Shown: piece after piece, positions 7,613 through 17,110 of the stretch
How positions within the stretch are numbered: position 1 is the stretch's first letter
How the letters are laid out: each line of letters opens with the position of its first letter
Origin: Planctomycetota bacterium
Lineage (GTDB): Bacteria > Planctomycetota > JAJSAM01
Assembly: GCA_025459285.1 (NCBI GenBank)
Contig: JALOQY010000003.1
Span: 1 to 40,330, forward strand
DNA: 40,330 nucleotides
Direction: 5' to 3'
The notes under the pieces: model-generated
Seen by the model: the letters and a program-made list of their open reading frames with translations, nothing else
The model's database searches: none
What the model was told of the DNA's origin: nothing
Position numbers and translations under genes: made by a program

Positions 7613-8098
7613 CCCGGGCTGCTCGGGCCGTCGCTCCGAGACCGGCGGCCCCAGGATCTCCGCGAAGAGGATGGCCCGGCGCAGCTCGGCTCCGGAGAAG
7701 GACGGACCGGTTCCCATCCTGGGGTGAGACTTGGGGAGGGCCAGTTCCGGGCGCATCGCCGGTTCCTCGACGGGCGTCTTCGCGGGGAGTGGCGGCGGGG
7801 GGGGCGGCGCGACCGCCGCCCGGCCGGGCGCGGCACCGGCCGGGCGGGGCGGAGCAGGAGGCGAGGGGCGAGGCGGCTCCACGGGCCGGCCGAACGGCCG
7901 CACCGGGAAGGGGCCGCCCTGCTCCTGTCCCTCGCCCATGTAGCGGCGAAGCTGCTCCCGCACCGCCTCCCGGAGGTCCACCTTCTTCCCCTCGTCCTTC
8001 GACGCCGCCTTCTCGAAGACCTTCTTGACGAGAGTCGAGATGGCGACGATCGCCAGGATGACCACGTAGAGCAGGAAATTGGGGTCGAGGAAGTCCAC
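7610..8098 (-). CDS. Membrane-anchored proline-rich protein of the floA operon
   Basis: This 162-residue protein has one N-terminal membrane helix (FLLYVVILAIVAISTLV), a short basic/charged helix and then a long Pro/Ala-rich linker including PPPPPP. It ends in a conserved-looking helix (GAELRRAILFAEILGPP). The N-out or N-in topology is not obvious. It lies three bases downstream of floA and begins with GTG at 8098, so it is the distal gene of the nfeD-floA operon. The short C-terminal helix after a flexible linker suggests it tethers a partner, possibly FloA-associated, but that is inference. No family is recognised. Confidence 0.7.
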   Translation of the reverse strand: MDFLDPNFLLYVVILAIVAISTLVKKVFEKAASKDEGKKVDLREAVREQLRRYMGEGQEQGGPFPVRPFGRPVEPPRPSPPAPPRPAGAAPGRAAVAPPPPPPLPAKTPVEEPAMRPELALPKSHPRMGTGPSFSGAELRRAILFAEILGPPVSERRPEQPG

Positions 8099-8101
8099 CG
8101 G

Positions 8102-9160
8102 CTAGTGGCCTTCCTTCGGCGGGGCGGGAGACCGGGGAAGCCCCTCGCCGGCGACCGAACGCCTCATGTCGGTATCGGCCTGGATGTTGCGCAGGCGGTA
8201 GTAGTCCATGATCCCGAGGTTGCCCGAGCGGAACGACTCGGCGATCGCCAGGGGGATCTCGGCTTCCGCCAGCACCACCTTCGCCCGGTTCGACTGAACC
8301 TCGGCCACCATCTCCTGTTCCAGCGCCACGGCCATCGCGCGGCGTTCCTCGGCCTTCGCCTGGGCGACGCGCTTGTCGGCGTCGGCCTGGTCCGCCTGGA
8401 GGCGGGCTCCGATGTTCTCGCCGACGTCCACGTCCGCGACGTCGATGGAGACGATCTCGAAGGAGGTGCCGGAATCGAGCCCCTTGCTCAACACCGCCTT
8501 GGAGATGCGATCGGGGTTCTCGAGGACTTCCTTGTGAGTGGAGGAGGAGCCGATGGCGGAGACGATGCCCTCGCCGACGCGGGCGATGATCGTCTCCTCC
8601 GTCGCGCCTCCGATCAGGCGGGCCAGGTGGGTCTTGACGGTCACGCGGGCCTTGCTCCGGAGCTGGATGCCGTCCTTGGCCACCGCGTCGAGCGTGTCGC
8701 GACCCTTCCGCGGGTCAGGACAGTCGATCACCTTGGGATTGACACAGGTCTGGACCGCCTCCAGCACGTTCCGGCCGGCGAGGTCGATGCCCGTGGCGAC
8801 CCGGAAGTCGAGCCCCAGTCCGGCCCGGTCGGCGGCGATGAGCGCCCGGATGACGTTCGGCACGTTGCCTCCGGCCAGGTAGTGCGCTTCGAGGGCCTTC
8901 GTCTCCACCGGGACGTCGGCCTGGACCGAGGTGATCTTCGCCTGGACGATCACCGCCGGGCTGACGCGCCGGAGGCTCATGGCGATGATCTGGAAGAACG
9001 AGATCTTCGCACCGGCCAGGTAGGCCTGCAGCCACAGGCCGAAGAAGCGGATCACGAAGAGGCCGGCCATGAGGATGATCAGCCCGACGACGACGATGAC
9101 GAGCCAGGGCCAGACCTCGCTGACCTGCGTCTTCAGGAGCATTGCGGGTACCGCGGTCAC
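8102..9160 (-). CDS. floA: Flotillin-like protein FloA
   Basis: This 352-residue protein matches the FloA family (formerly YqfA), bacterial flotillins that organise membrane microdomains together with NfeD proteins. A hydrophobic helix (about 18-42) anchors it. The SPFH-like region follows with typical segments such as [18 protein letters not shown] and [38 protein letters not shown] flotillin-type Ala/Glu-rich helix ([21 protein letters not shown]) comes near the C-terminus. GTG at 9160 is supported by GGGAGG at proper spacing and overlaps the upstream stop (GTGA); ATG at 9142 is the alternative. Gene order nfeD-nfeD-floA is the one expected for this family. Confidence 0.93.
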   Translation of the reverse strand: MTAVPAMLLKTQVSEVWPWLVIVVVGLIILMAGLFVIRFFGLWLQAYLAGAKISFFQIIAMSLRRVSPAVIVQAKITSVQADVPVETKALEAHYLAGGNVPNVIRALIAADRAGLGLDFRVATGIDLAGRNVLEAVQTCVNPKVIDCPDPRKGRDTLDAVAKDGIQLRSKARVTVKTHLARLIGGATEETIIARVGEGIVSAIGSSSTHKEVLENPDRISKAVLSKGLDSGTSFEIVSIDVADVDVGENIGARLQADQADADKRVAQAKAEERRAMAVALEQEMVAEVQSNRAKVVLAEAEIPLAIAESFRSGNLGIMDYYRLRNIQADTDMRRSVAGEGLPRSPAPPKEGH

Positions 9161-9648
9161 TGCTCACCTCCCTGTTGATCGTCCGCGAGGCGGACGAGGA
9201 TTCGATTTCCGGAACAGTCGATCACGACGATTCGGACGCCGGCTTCGGCGATCTCCCCCCGCGTCACGACGTCCACGCGCTTCCCGTCGATTTCCGCCAC
9301 TCCGCTGGGGCGGAGCAGGGAGAGCGCGACGCCCTCCTTTCCGAGGAAACCGGCGAGCGGGTCGACGCGGGGCCCGGCGGCGGGCGGCCCGGCCAGGATC
9401 ATGCTGCGGCCGAGCCCGGTCTTCGGGAAGACCCGGAAGCCCACCCAGAGCAGGAGGGGGATGCCGACCAGGGCGGCCCCCACCAGGACGAAGCCGAAGG
9501 TCGTGCTCGTGCGGAACCCGAAGACGAGCGAGCCAGCGAGACTGGCCAGCGAGGCGATGGTGAGGAGTCCCATGGAGGGGATGAATGCCTCCAGCAGCAC
9601 GAGCCCCATGGAGACGACCAGCAGGACGAGGGCGAGGGTCTGTTCCAT
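9157..9648 (-). CDS. Short NfeD-family membrane protein
   Basis: This 163-residue protein has an N-terminal membrane region (about residues 5-75, two to four helices, including [19 protein letters not shown]) followed by an OB-fold-like NfeD C-terminal domain ([30 protein letters not shown]). That order is typical of truncated NfeD proteins lacking the protease domain, which partner flotillin-like proteins at the membrane. It starts one base after the long NfeD gene's stop and overlaps the floA start, so the three are very likely translated from one mRNA. Confidence 0.88.
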   Translation of the reverse strand: MEQTLALVLLVVSMGLVLLEAFIPSMGLLTIASLASLAGSLVFGFRTSTTFGFVLVGAALVGIPLLLWVGFRVFPKTGLGRSMILAGPPAAGPRVDPLAGFLGKEGVALSLLRPSGVAEIDGKRVDVVTRGEIAEAGVRIVVIDCSGNRILVRLADDQQGGEQ

Positions 9649-9649
9649 G

Positions 9650-11128
9650 TCAGGCTTTCTTCACCACGATGGAGTTGCCCTCCGCTCGCACGACCCGGAT
9701 GGCCTGGCCGCGCTCGATGAAGTCTCCTTCGCTCACGGCGTCGAGGGGTTCCCCGTCCACCTCGATCCGCCCCGCGGGTCGCAACGTGGTCAAGGCGACG
9801 CCGGCGCGTCCCACGAGCGTGGCGGCGTGCGCCGAGGCGGGGGCCGCGCTCGCCGTGAGCGACGCCGCGCCACCGCCCGCCGGCGAAAGGATCAGGCGCC
9901 GGCCGATCGGGGTCCGCGGGAGGAACCGCGCGATGACGGCGGCGAGGATGATCGCTCCGATGAAGGCCGCCCCGAACTCCATCGCGAAGTCGCGGGGCCC
10001 GCGCAGGTCGAAGGGCCGGTCGCCGCGGGGGAACGCGTACTTCACGGACCCCATGTAGAGGCTCGCGACGATGAGCCCGAGGCCCGAAACCCCGGCGATC
10101 CCGAAGCCCGGTATCACGAAGAACTCGAGGATCAACAGGACCACCCCGAGGAGGAACAGCACGATCTCCAGTTCGGTGGCGATCCCGGCGATGGCCGAGG
10201 CCGAGAAGAAGAGGGCGAAGCAGATGATCGAGATGGCCCCGGGGACGCCGAAGCCCGGAGCCTTCAGCTCCATCCACAGAGCCACGATGCCGCCGAGGAA
10301 GAGGAGCGCCTTGATGGAGAGAAGGAACCGCGAGACACCCTCCGCCCAGGACTCCTCCAGCGTGGTCACGCGGCCTTCGGAAAGTCCCCAGCGCTCGAAG
10401 GCCTCGGCGCGGTTCTTCACGAGGGGCCCGGTGAAGCCGTACTCGAGGGCCTCGCGCGCGTGCAGGGTGAGGAGTTCGCCGGCCTTCACCACGACCCGCG
10501 AGCTCGCCGGTTCGCCGCGCGTCCGGGTGACGTCTTCGACTTCCGCGGGTTCGAGGTACTCGACGGTCCCGTCGGGGAACGAGACCCTCCGGACCTCCAT
10601 CTGCTCGGTGACCATCGCCTCGGCGAGCCGGCGCGGGTAGCCGTTGCGGTCGGCGTACTTGCGGAAGAGCGCGCGGAGGGGGGACTGGATCTTCTCGCCC
10701 ACGATCTCGATGCCCTGGGGGCCGACGAGGATGGGCTGGCAGTCCCCGAGGATCGCGCCGTCGCCCATGACGATGTCGCCGGCGGCGAGCGAGACGAGCG
10801 CCGCGCCGGAGTAGGCGCCCTTCAGGATCAGCGCGACACTGGGGATCTCGAGACCGTAGATGAGGTCGCCGAGATCGATGGAGGCGGAGACCGCTCCGCC
10901 CGGGGAGTCGACCTCGAAGATGATGAGGTCGGCCCCGGCGGCCTTCGCCGCCTCGATCCGGCGCTCCGCGGAGGCGAACAGCGTGTCGTCGATCTCGCGG
11001 TCGATGGGGATGAGGTACGGCCGGGCGTAGGGGCCGGTGTGGCGCGGTGTCCGCTCCGCGGCGGACAGGGCCACCGAAAGGCCGGTCAGGGCGACAAGCG
11101 AAACCAGGAGGATCCGGAAGGGACTCAC
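9650..11128 (-). CDS. nfeD: Long NfeD protein with ClpP/SppA-like serine protease domain
   Basis: The product has 492 residues if started at GTG 11128; the ORF track uses a TTG 30 bases upstream. A signal peptide leads into a ClpP-class domain (about residues 30-240) with FEVDSPGG and the nucleophile region GAYSGAALVSLAAG, where the serine is present though the local order (YSGA) differs from the usual ASAG. A candidate catalytic lysine lies in the segment EKIQSPLRALFRKYAD. Four or so membrane helices follow (about 265-400), then a C-terminal NfeD OB-like domain (GRAGVALTTLRPAGRIEVDG). The known family role is membrane proteolysis coupled to flotillin-like partners. It is the first of four tightly packed - strand genes. 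Confidence 0.88.
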   Translation of the reverse strand: MSPFRILLVSLVALTGLSVALSAAERTPRHTGPYARPYLIPIDREIDDTLFASAERRIEAAKAAGADLIIFEVDSPGGAVSASIDLGDLIYGLEIPSVALILKGAYSGAALVSLAAGDIVMGDGAILGDCQPILVGPQGIEIVGEKIQSPLRALFRKYADRNGYPRRLAEAMVTEQMEVRRVSFPDGTVEYLEPAEVEDVTRTRGEPASSRVVVKAGELLTLHAREALEYGFTGPLVKNRAEAFERWGLSEGRVTTLEESWAEGVSRFLLSIKALLFLGGIVALWMELKAPGFGVPGAISIICFALFFSASAIAGIATELEIVLFLLGVVLLILEFFVIPGFGIAGVSGLGLIVASLYMGSVKYAFPRGDRPFDLRGPRDFAMEFGAAFIGAIILAAVIARFLPRTPIGRRLILSPAGGGAASLTASAAPASAHAATLVGRAGVALTTLRPAGRIEVDGEPLDAVSEGDFIERGQAIRVVRAEGNSIVVKKA

Positions 11129-11182
11129 ACTCCGGATTGTAAGCGCGACAAGCCGCAAACCGGAAGCGGCACGGCCGGGGAA

Positions 11183-12685
11183 TCAGCGAACGAGCCGGTC
11201 CGCCCGGAAATCCTCTCCGGTCATCGACCCCCGGAAGTGCCGGATGCACTGGGTGGCTTTCCAGTAGTCCATGAGGCTTTCGGCGGTCCAGGTGAAGCGC
11301 CGCTTGAAGGGATACTCGACGGATCCCGGACCCGCTTCGGGGAGATCGTGGCCGATCACGATGACCACCGGTCGCCCGCTCCCGGCGCGGACCCGGCGGG
11401 CCGCGGCCAGCAGATCGGCGAGGTCGAGGTCCGCGCGGGAGCCGGTCTCGAAACGGACCCGGCGGCCGAAGCGGTCCTCCCGGACGATGTAGATGTCGTT
11501 TCGCGCGTGGTAGGGCAGGGCCTCGATCAGGAAGTCCGGCTCGGCGAGGATCACGGCGTCTTCGAGATCCGGATCGGAGGCGAGGACCTCGGCGAGGGCT
11601 CTCGTCATGCTGTGGGGGCCGGTCAGGTCCGCGACCACCGGGCGGACCGCCGCGACGGCCTGCACGCCGAGGAGGACGGGGATCGCCCCGAGTACGGCGG
11701 CACGGTGGAGCGCGCGGGCGAAGGGTCGTCCGCGCGCCGCCCCGGCGAGGACCGTGGCGTGGAGGAAGAGGAGGAACAGGTAGAGCATGCCCTGGTGGCG
11801 CGCGGAGGCCGTGTAGAACTCCGTGGAGGCGGCGAACGCCACGATGCCGAGCAGGGCCGCGACCGCCGCGGCGGGGCGCACCAGGAGCCCGGCGGCGACA
11901 AGGAGGAGCGGGATCAGGCGCAGCGCGGGCGGCAGGCCGGGCAGGAGGCCGTCGAGGGTGGACGGGAGGTTCGCGGTGCCGCGGGCCGCTAGCGCCACGA
12001 GATCGAGGAGGCCGGTTGGGGCGGCCCTCAGGACCAGAGTGTCCCCGGCGGGCCGGATCACCGCCGCGGCGCCGAGCAGAGCGCCGGCGAAGAGGAGCAT
12101 CGCCGCGAGGGTCGCGCGGGGGCGGCGGAGGGGGAAGGCGTCGGTGAGCCAGTAGAGGGCGAGCAGAGCGGCGAAAAGGGCGGCGTGGGCGTTGACGTTC
12201 GCGAGCGCGGCGAGGGCGAGGCCGGGGAGGAGCGGCTGCTCGTGCCGCCGCGGCCAGAGGACGGCGAGGACGGCGAAGAGGAGGAAGCCGAGCGAGTAGT
12301 TCTGGGAGACGACGGGGTACTCGTGGAGGGTCAGCGCGCCGAAGACGAACAGCGCCCGGAGCCAGCGGTTCCCCGGGCCCCGGAGGAGGATCAGGAGGAC
12401 CGCCGCCGCGGAGCAGGCGAGGCTCAGGACCTTGATCGAGGCCGGTCCGAAGGCGGGCGCCGCCGCGCGGATCAGGGCGTACCAGAGCCCCGGGTGGCCC
12501 TCGTTCCGGAGGACCCGGGGCAGGTCGAAGAGCGAGTCGGCCTCCATCGCGGTCGTGTAGGCCCGCACCTCGTCCCGCCACGGTTCGTGCGCCACCGCGA
12601 GGGGGATCGTCAGCGCGAGCCACGCCGCGAAGACCGCGAACGGGAAGGTCCGCCGGAAGAAGGGAGCCTCGGGCCGCGCGCGCAT
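11183..12685 (-). CDS. Multi-pass membrane protein, GT39-like glycosyltransferase fold
   Basis: This 500-residue protein has about ten hydrophobic segments. After the first helix comes HEPWRDEVRAY, an acidic pair at the first periplasmic loop as in polyprenol-phosphate-dependent (PMT/GT39-like) glycosyltransferases, followed by RNEGHPGLWYALIRA, also typical of that group. A soluble C-terminal domain of about 120 residues begins near LASDPDLEDAVILAEPD. Donor and acceptor cannot be deduced. ATG 12685 is the natural start; the longer ORF frame is antisense to the cysteine-synthase-like gene. It is 54 bases upstream of the nfeD operon on the same strand and may be co-transcribed, and it diverges from the PLP-enzyme gene across 114 bases. 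Confidence 0.75.
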   Translation of the reverse strand: MRARPEAPFFRRTFPFAVFAAWLALTIPLAVAHEPWRDEVRAYTTAMEADSLFDLPRVLRNEGHPGLWYALIRAAAPAFGPASIKVLSLACSAAAVLLILLRGPGNRWLRALFVFGALTLHEYPVVSQNYSLGFLLFAVLAVLWPRRHEQPLLPGLALAALANVNAHAALFAALLALYWLTDAFPLRRPRATLAAMLLFAGALLGAAAVIRPAGDTLVLRAAPTGLLDLVALAARGTANLPSTLDGLLPGLPPALRLIPLLLVAAGLLVRPAAAVAALLGIVAFAASTEFYTASARHQGMLYLFLLFLHATVLAGAARGRPFARALHRAAVLGAIPVLLGVQAVAAVRPVVADLTGPHSMTRALAEVLASDPDLEDAVILAEPDFLIEALPYHARNDIYIVREDRFGRRVRFETGSRADLDLADLLAAARRVRAGSGRPVVIVIGHDLPEAGPGSVEYPFKRRFTWTAESLMDYWKATQCIRHFRGSMTGEDFRADRLVR

Positions 12686-12799
12686 GGTCCGGCGAGGGTA
12701 CGCGGTGCGGGCCGCCCGCCGCAACGCCAAAGAGCGGGACGCTCCTCTGTTCCGTCCCGGCGGAACGCTATCCTGCGGCGTCCCGTGCGGGAGAAGACC

Positions 12800-13717
12800 A
12801 TGTCCGAAACCAGATACCCCGCCCCCCCGACGCCCCTCGTTCCATTGCGCCTCGAGGCCGACGGCCCGGTCATCTGGTGCAAGCTCGAGTACTTGAACGC
12901 GAGCGGATCCACGAAGGACCGAATCGCCTCCTACATCCTCGGCAAGGCGCTCACGCGGGGGGAGGTCGCGCCCGGAGGCTGGGTGGTGGAGGCGTCGAGC
13001 GGCTCCACCAGCATCGCCATGGCCCTGTGCTGCGCCCGGATGGGGCTCCGGTTCACCGCCGTGATGCCCGAGGGGGTGAGCGGGGAGCGGGTCCTGATGA
13101 TCCGGGCCTACGGGGCGGAGGTCGTCCTGTCTCCGCGCGCGGACGGCATCCACGGAGCGCTTCGCGAGGCGCAGCGGATCGCCGGGGAGACGGGGGCCTT
13201 CCTGCCGCGCCAGTTCAGCAACCGGGACAACGCCGAGGCCCATCGTCGCGGCACCGCGGAGGAGATCCTCGGGCAACTCCCAGGGGGACGGGTGGACGCC
13301 GTCGTGAGCGGGGTGGGCACGGGCGGCACGCTGGTGGGGCTCTTCCGCGGCTTCACCGACCACGGCTGTGCCGTTCGGCCGTTCTGCGCCCGTCCCGTCA
13401 CCGGGGATGTGGTCTCCGACGTCGAGTGCTGCTGCTTCAGCGCGCGGATCCCCGGGGTGATGGAGGGGCTCTCCACGCTCTACCAGCCCTCCCGGCTGAA
13501 GGGCCTCGTCGAGATCGAGGTGGAGGACGAGGAGGCGCTCGACGTCGCCCGGCGGCTGATCCGGCTGGGCTACCCCGTGGGGCCCAGTTCCGGCCTCAAC
13601 CACCGGGCCGCGCAACTGGCGGCCCGGCAGCTCCCGCCCGACTCCGTGATCGTCACCGTCTTTCCGGACCGGATGGAGCGCTATTTCTCCACGGAGCTTT
13701 TCGCGCCCTACCGGTGA
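12800..13717 (+). CDS. Cysteine-synthase-like PLP enzyme (fold type II)
   Basis: This 305-residue protein is a cysteine synthase/cystathionine beta-synthase family member. The PLP lysine lies in ASGSTKDRIAS (about residue 40), the phosphate-binding loop is GVGTGGT (about residue 175), and the serine contacting the pyridine nitrogen is in GPSSG. The substrate-binding loop, normally SGNTG, reads SSGSTS here, replacing the key asparagine. The region before the phosphate loop's partner contains an unusual CCCFSARIPG. These changes make plain O-acetylserine sulfhydrylase activity uncertain; another beta-replacement or elimination reaction is possible. The ATG follows GGGAG. It stands alone on its strand, followed by a repeat and a secreted protein gene. 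Confidence 0.82.
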   Translation: MSETRYPAPPTPLVPLRLEADGPVIWCKLEYLNASGSTKDRIASYILGKALTRGEVAPGGWVVEASSGSTSIAMALCCARMGLRFTAVMPEGVSGERVLMIRAYGAEVVLSPRADGIHGALREAQRIAGETGAFLPRQFSNRDNAEAHRRGTAEEILGQLPGGRVDAVVSGVGTGGTLVGLFRGFTDHGCAVRPFCARPVTGDVVSDVECCCFSARIPGVMEGLSTLYQPSRLKGLVEIEVEDEEALDVARRLIRLGYPVGPSSGLNHRAAQLAARQLPPDSVIVTVFPDRMERYFSTELFAPYR

Positions 13718-13730
13718 TCCGGATCCCCCC

Positions 13731-13791
13731 CCCGCTTGTCGGGGTGATGGGTCGCCGCAGAGTGATCAACCGTGGCCCCCACAGGCTGCCC
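13731..13791. repeat. Palindromic convergent-terminator repeat, copy 4 (diverged)
   Basis: On the - strand this matches the family: AGCCTGTGGGGGCC, then a centre complementary to GGGTCGCCGCAGAG, then ACCCCGAC. It starts 14 bases after the cysteine-synthase-like gene's stop but the next gene is on the same strand, so unlike the other copies it is not between convergent genes. Confidence 0.55.
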
Positions 13792-13920
13792 GCCGCCATC
13801 GCGGCCCGTTTCCCCGGCGCCGTGGTCCGCCGGGGACCTGTTCGCACCGCGAGTGCCGTGAGCCGTTAGAATCAGGGTCCGGCATCCCGCGCGGCGGACC
13901 GCTCGGGAGAGGAGGTCGTG

Positions 13921-15921
13921 ATGAGGTTCCCCCTGGCGATGCTCATCCTGCTGTCGATCACGGCGGTCGCCGTGGCGGCCGGTGACTCCCCCCTCGATGA
14001 AGCGGACCGCGCGGCCTTCGCGTGGTTCGACGGGATCGGGCTTCCCTCCTGCGCGGGCCTCCCGTTCGTCCGCGTGGACATGGTCTTCCAGGCCCGGGAA
14101 GGAAAGTCGCAGATCCTGACGGATGGAGGTTTCCTCCTCTCGGAGGACGACAGTGGGTGGACCCTGCTCGGCGCGAATCTCTGGTCGCGCACGATCCCGA
14201 AGCGGCAGGAGGGAGTGTCGGCCACCCTCGAGCGCCTCGACCTGAAGATGGTCGCCGCCTCCGAGATCGCGCGGATCCGGAGCCAGATCGAGGGCACGTC
14301 CGGGGAAGAGCTCGGGGGCCGGCTCGGCTGGGTCATGCGCGAGGGCATCGGCGAGCACGCGTCCATCCTCGGATTCGCCCGGCATTGCGCCGAGAACGGG
14401 CTCGAGGCCGAGGCGCACGACCTGCTGGCCCTCGCGCGCCGGCTTCCGCACCTGCGGGACGGCTCGCCGATCACGGGCCCCATCGAGAAGGTGGCGGCGG
14501 AGCAACTCGGGGAGTCCGTGCTCTGGGGCATCACGCTCCAGTTCGAGGACCTGACCGTGACGAGGGAGAAACTGCTCGAGAGACTGCGCGCGCACCTGCG
14601 GAGCTTCCCCGAGAGCACGCATCGGCCAATGGTCGAGGAGGCGGTGCGGATCCTCGCCGCGATGGTCGCGGAGGACGCCGCCCACCGTGGCCTCTCCGCC
14701 GAGGAACTCGCCGCTCTTCCCGTCGCCGGGAGAGTCCGCGAACTGGTCTTCCGCCTCCGTGACCAGCACGGGGGCCAGTTCATGCAGCCGGGTTCGCCGA
14801 GCATCTACTGCTTCGACGACGCGGAGGACGCCCGCTCGCCGGCCCGCGCGCTCGAGACACTCGGGTTCGACGCCGTCCCCGCCCTCATCGAGGCGCTCGA
14901 CGACGAGCGGTTCACCCGCACCGTCGGCTTCTGGCGGAACTTCTGCTTCTCGCACTACGTCGTGCGCGTCGGGGACGCGGCGAGGGAGATCCTCGAGGAC
15001 GTCACCGGCCAGCGCTTCTGGCACACCAAGTACACGGCGGGTTCGATGATCAAGGACGGGGAGGGGAAGGCGACGAAGGAGAAGTACCGCGCGTGGTGGC
15101 GGGAGTGCACGGAGTTCCGCGAACCCCTGCGGGCTCTCGCCGCGGAGCGCGATCCGGCCCGCCGGGTCGAGCTCGCCCGCGCGATCCCCGACCGCGGCCC
15201 CGGTCTGATCCCCGGGGGACCGGAGGACGCGCTCTGGGGGACGGGTCGCTTCGCCGCGGCGCTGCCGGGCGTCGAACCCGACGCCGCGAAGGAACTCCTC
15301 CGGGTCCTCATGGCCGAGTCGCCCCACCCGAGGACGCGGGCGCTGGCGGCATGGGGGCTCCTCGACCTCGGCGACCGGGGCGGGGTGCCCGCGATGGCGG
15401 CGCTCTGGAAGTCGCTCGACGCCGGGGCGCGCATCGACCCGCTCCGGGGCGGGGCGGTGGCCTCCTTCCTCGCCTCCTGCGGAGCCCCCGAGGCTCTTGC
15501 CGCTCTCGCCGGGGGCCTCGACTCCGAGCCGGCCGGCGTGCGCGAGATCGTGCTCCTCGCCTTCGCCGATGGCGGCTTGGGGGCGGTCCGAGGCTTCGCG
15601 GGCGGCCCCGAGGGCGGCCTCCGGGAGCGGTGGTCGCTCGCGGGCGAGGCGGAGCGGACGGCCGAGCGCATCGTGGGCGGAAGGCTGCGCGACCTCGAGG
15701 AGGACCCCCTCGACCGGATCCCGCACCAGCTCATCGCGGAGCTCGACAGGAGCTTCGACGTCGGCCGCCGCATCGCCGACGCGGCCATCCGCATCCTCGG
15801 CCGGCGCTGGCCGAAGATCTTCCCGTACAACGACTCGCCCGGCATCTCCGCCGAGGAGTGGGAGCGGCTGCGGACGACCTTCCTCGCGACCTTCGAGTCG
15901 AGGCTCCTGAAGTCGCGTTGA
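13921..15921 (+). CDS. Secreted HEAT-like helical repeat protein
   Basis: This 666-residue protein begins with a clear signal peptide (FPLAMLILLSITAVAVAAG, cleavage near residue 20). The rest is almost entirely helical and rich in Ala, Leu, Glu and Arg. HEAT-like units are recognisable around LGFDAVPALIEALDDERF and in the last 250 residues (HPRTRALAAWGLLDLGD). A WW/W-rich stretch (KEKYRAWWRECTEFRE) lies in the middle. Proteins of this layout occur in several copies in planctomycete-type genomes and have no known function. ATG 13921 is preferred over the GTG three bases earlier because AGGAGG then has five bases of spacing. Likely periplasmic. Confidence 0.78.
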   Translation: MRFPLAMLILLSITAVAVAAGDSPLDEADRAAFAWFDGIGLPSCAGLPFVRVDMVFQAREGKSQILTDGGFLLSEDDSGWTLLGANLWSRTIPKRQEGVSATLERLDLKMVAASEIARIRSQIEGTSGEELGGRLGWVMREGIGEHASILGFARHCAENGLEAEAHDLLALARRLPHLRDGSPITGPIEKVAAEQLGESVLWGITLQFEDLTVTREKLLERLRAHLRSFPESTHRPMVEEAVRILAAMVAEDAAHRGLSAEELAALPVAGRVRELVFRLRDQHGGQFMQPGSPSIYCFDDAEDARSPARALETLGFDAVPALIEALDDERFTRTVGFWRNFCFSHYVVRVGDAAREILEDVTGQRFWHTKYTAGSMIKDGEGKATKEKYRAWWRECTEFREPLRALAAERDPARRVELARAIPDRGPGLIPGGPEDALWGTGRFAAALPGVEPDAAKELLRVLMAESPHPRTRALAAWGLLDLGDRGGVPAMAALWKSLDAGARIDPLRGGAVASFLASCGAPEALAALAGGLDSEPAGVREIVLLAFADGGLGAVRGFAGGPEGGLRERWSLAGEAERTAERIVGGRLRDLEEDPLDRIPHQLIAELDRSFDVGRRIADAAIRILGRRWPKIFPYNDSPGISAEEWERLRTTFLATFESRLLKSR

Positions 15922-16173
15922 CGGCCCGGGGCGGCGCGCGGTCACGCTCGAAGTCGAGAGCCGCTGGCCTGGACCCTCGATGGAAGTCCGAGACGAAGCC
16001 GCGAAGGAGTCAAGAAGACGTCGAGTCCGACCGCGGCGAGACTGGAGCGGTTCCGCGACCATGTCCAGGCACTCCAGAAGCGGCATCGGCAGGAGAGATG
16101 ACCTTGGAGAGGGCGGATCCAACGAGGATGAGTCCAATGACGCGCCGGGTCGTTGCTGGCTGAGACTTCCCCA

Positions 16174-17004
16174 TTATCTGCCCATGTTGCGCCGGAAGCA
16201 CTCCATCCATTCCGACTTCCGCCTCGTCACTTCCTCACGCATCTCCGCCAGCTCGGCGAGCCTCGGATCATCCGACTCCTCGATCAGGATCAGGTGCCCA
16301 CCCAGCCGATAGTACGCCAATGCTGCCGGCTTCGCCCTGCTCAGGAGCTTCTGCTGCGCAACCTCAAACCCGACCTGCAGGATACGTTTCTCGTTGAGAG
16401 TGAGTTCTTCTTCGAACTCCCACAGCTTGCTCTCCAGCGCCTCCCGATCCTGAGAAGTGAGGGAGAACTCACTCGCCAGGAGCTGCGCCCATCCCGACGA
16501 ATCAACCAGACGACCCGGTTGGGTTCCCCGCATCTCGCCCAGGTGCGAGGGGCGAACCAGGCCCATGCTGGAGATCTGGCTGGGTGGAACCACCTCTCCA
16601 ACCTTCTCCCAGATACCGACTTTCCTGATAGCCGCGGCCTTTATGTGCGGTGGAAGATCGTTGTCCGCCGCCAAGCCCGCCAGGAGTGACTTCCAGTCCC
16701 GAGGAGCGCCGGAGAGCCCGAGAGCAGCCTGTTGCCAGTCAAGACCCGACAGCACCCTCGCCGCGGGAAGCGGCGGGTCGCCTCCTTCTCCAGGCGCATC
16801 CGTCGAGAGAATCCGGTCTCCCGCTCTTCCGACTTCCTGATCGGCGAGCGCCTCCTCCTGTGGCTCTCCCGATCCGGACTCCGACGGACGGCAGGGGGGA
16901 GGGGCAGGCGCTGGACTCCGGAGCCCTTCTCCGACGAACAGCCCGGCAAGGAAGGCGACCGTCCCGAAAACCAGTAGAGGCAGCGCGTTTCTCGACGAAG
17001 ACAT
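16174..17004 (-). CDS. Anchored hypothetical protein
   Basis: This 276-residue protein has an uncleaved-looking N-terminal helix (LPLLVFGTVAFLAGLFVGEG), then a Pro/Glu/Ser-rich linker and a helical domain from about residue 90 to the end with charged amphipathic stretches such as LWEFEEELTLNEKRILQVGFE. No family is recognised. ATG 17004 follows GGGAGAGGAATCC, a strong ribosome site. The left end of an insertion sequence lies only about 70 bases upstream of this start, so the insertion may have replaced or altered its promoter. Confidence 0.6.
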   Translation of the reverse strand: MSSSRNALPLLVFGTVAFLAGLFVGEGLRSPAPAPPPCRPSESGSGEPQEEALADQEVGRAGDRILSTDAPGEGGDPPLPAARVLSGLDWQQAALGLSGAPRDWKSLLAGLAADNDLPPHIKAAAIRKVGIWEKVGEVVPPSQISSMGLVRPSHLGEMRGTQPGRLVDSSGWAQLLASEFSLTSQDREALESKLWEFEEELTLNEKRILQVGFEVAQQKLLSRAKPAALAYYRLGGHLILIEESDDPRLAELAEMREEVTRRKSEWMECFRRNMGR

Positions 17005-17074
17005 GGATTCCTCTCCCCAGGTGAAAGCGATTCTCCGGTCACTGACTTCCAGAGGCTCACGGCTGCCCTGAATT

Positions 17075-17110
17075 CTAGTCTCGATTTCCACAGGAAGCCA
17101 ATCGCTAACG
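17075..17110 (+). repeat. Left terminal inverted repeat of the IS
   Basis: This is the left arm beginning CTAGTCTCGATTTCCAC and closing with CGCTAACG. It pairs in inverted orientation with 19235-19271. Confidence 0.7.

Noticed and set aside
7724-9178. Long + strand ORF antisense to floA
   Set aside because: Composition is His/Asp/Arg-rich with no recognisable motif, while the opposite strand encodes FloA.
9401-11992. 863-codon + ORF antisense to the nfeD operon
   Set aside because: Glu/Gly/Asp-rich low-complexity shadow of the - strand genes.
9399-12623. Long - strand ORF of 1,074 codons
   Set aside because: It is Arg/Pro-rich and out of frame with the nfeD and glycosyltransferase-like genes it overlaps, which show clear domains; a GC-rich shadow.
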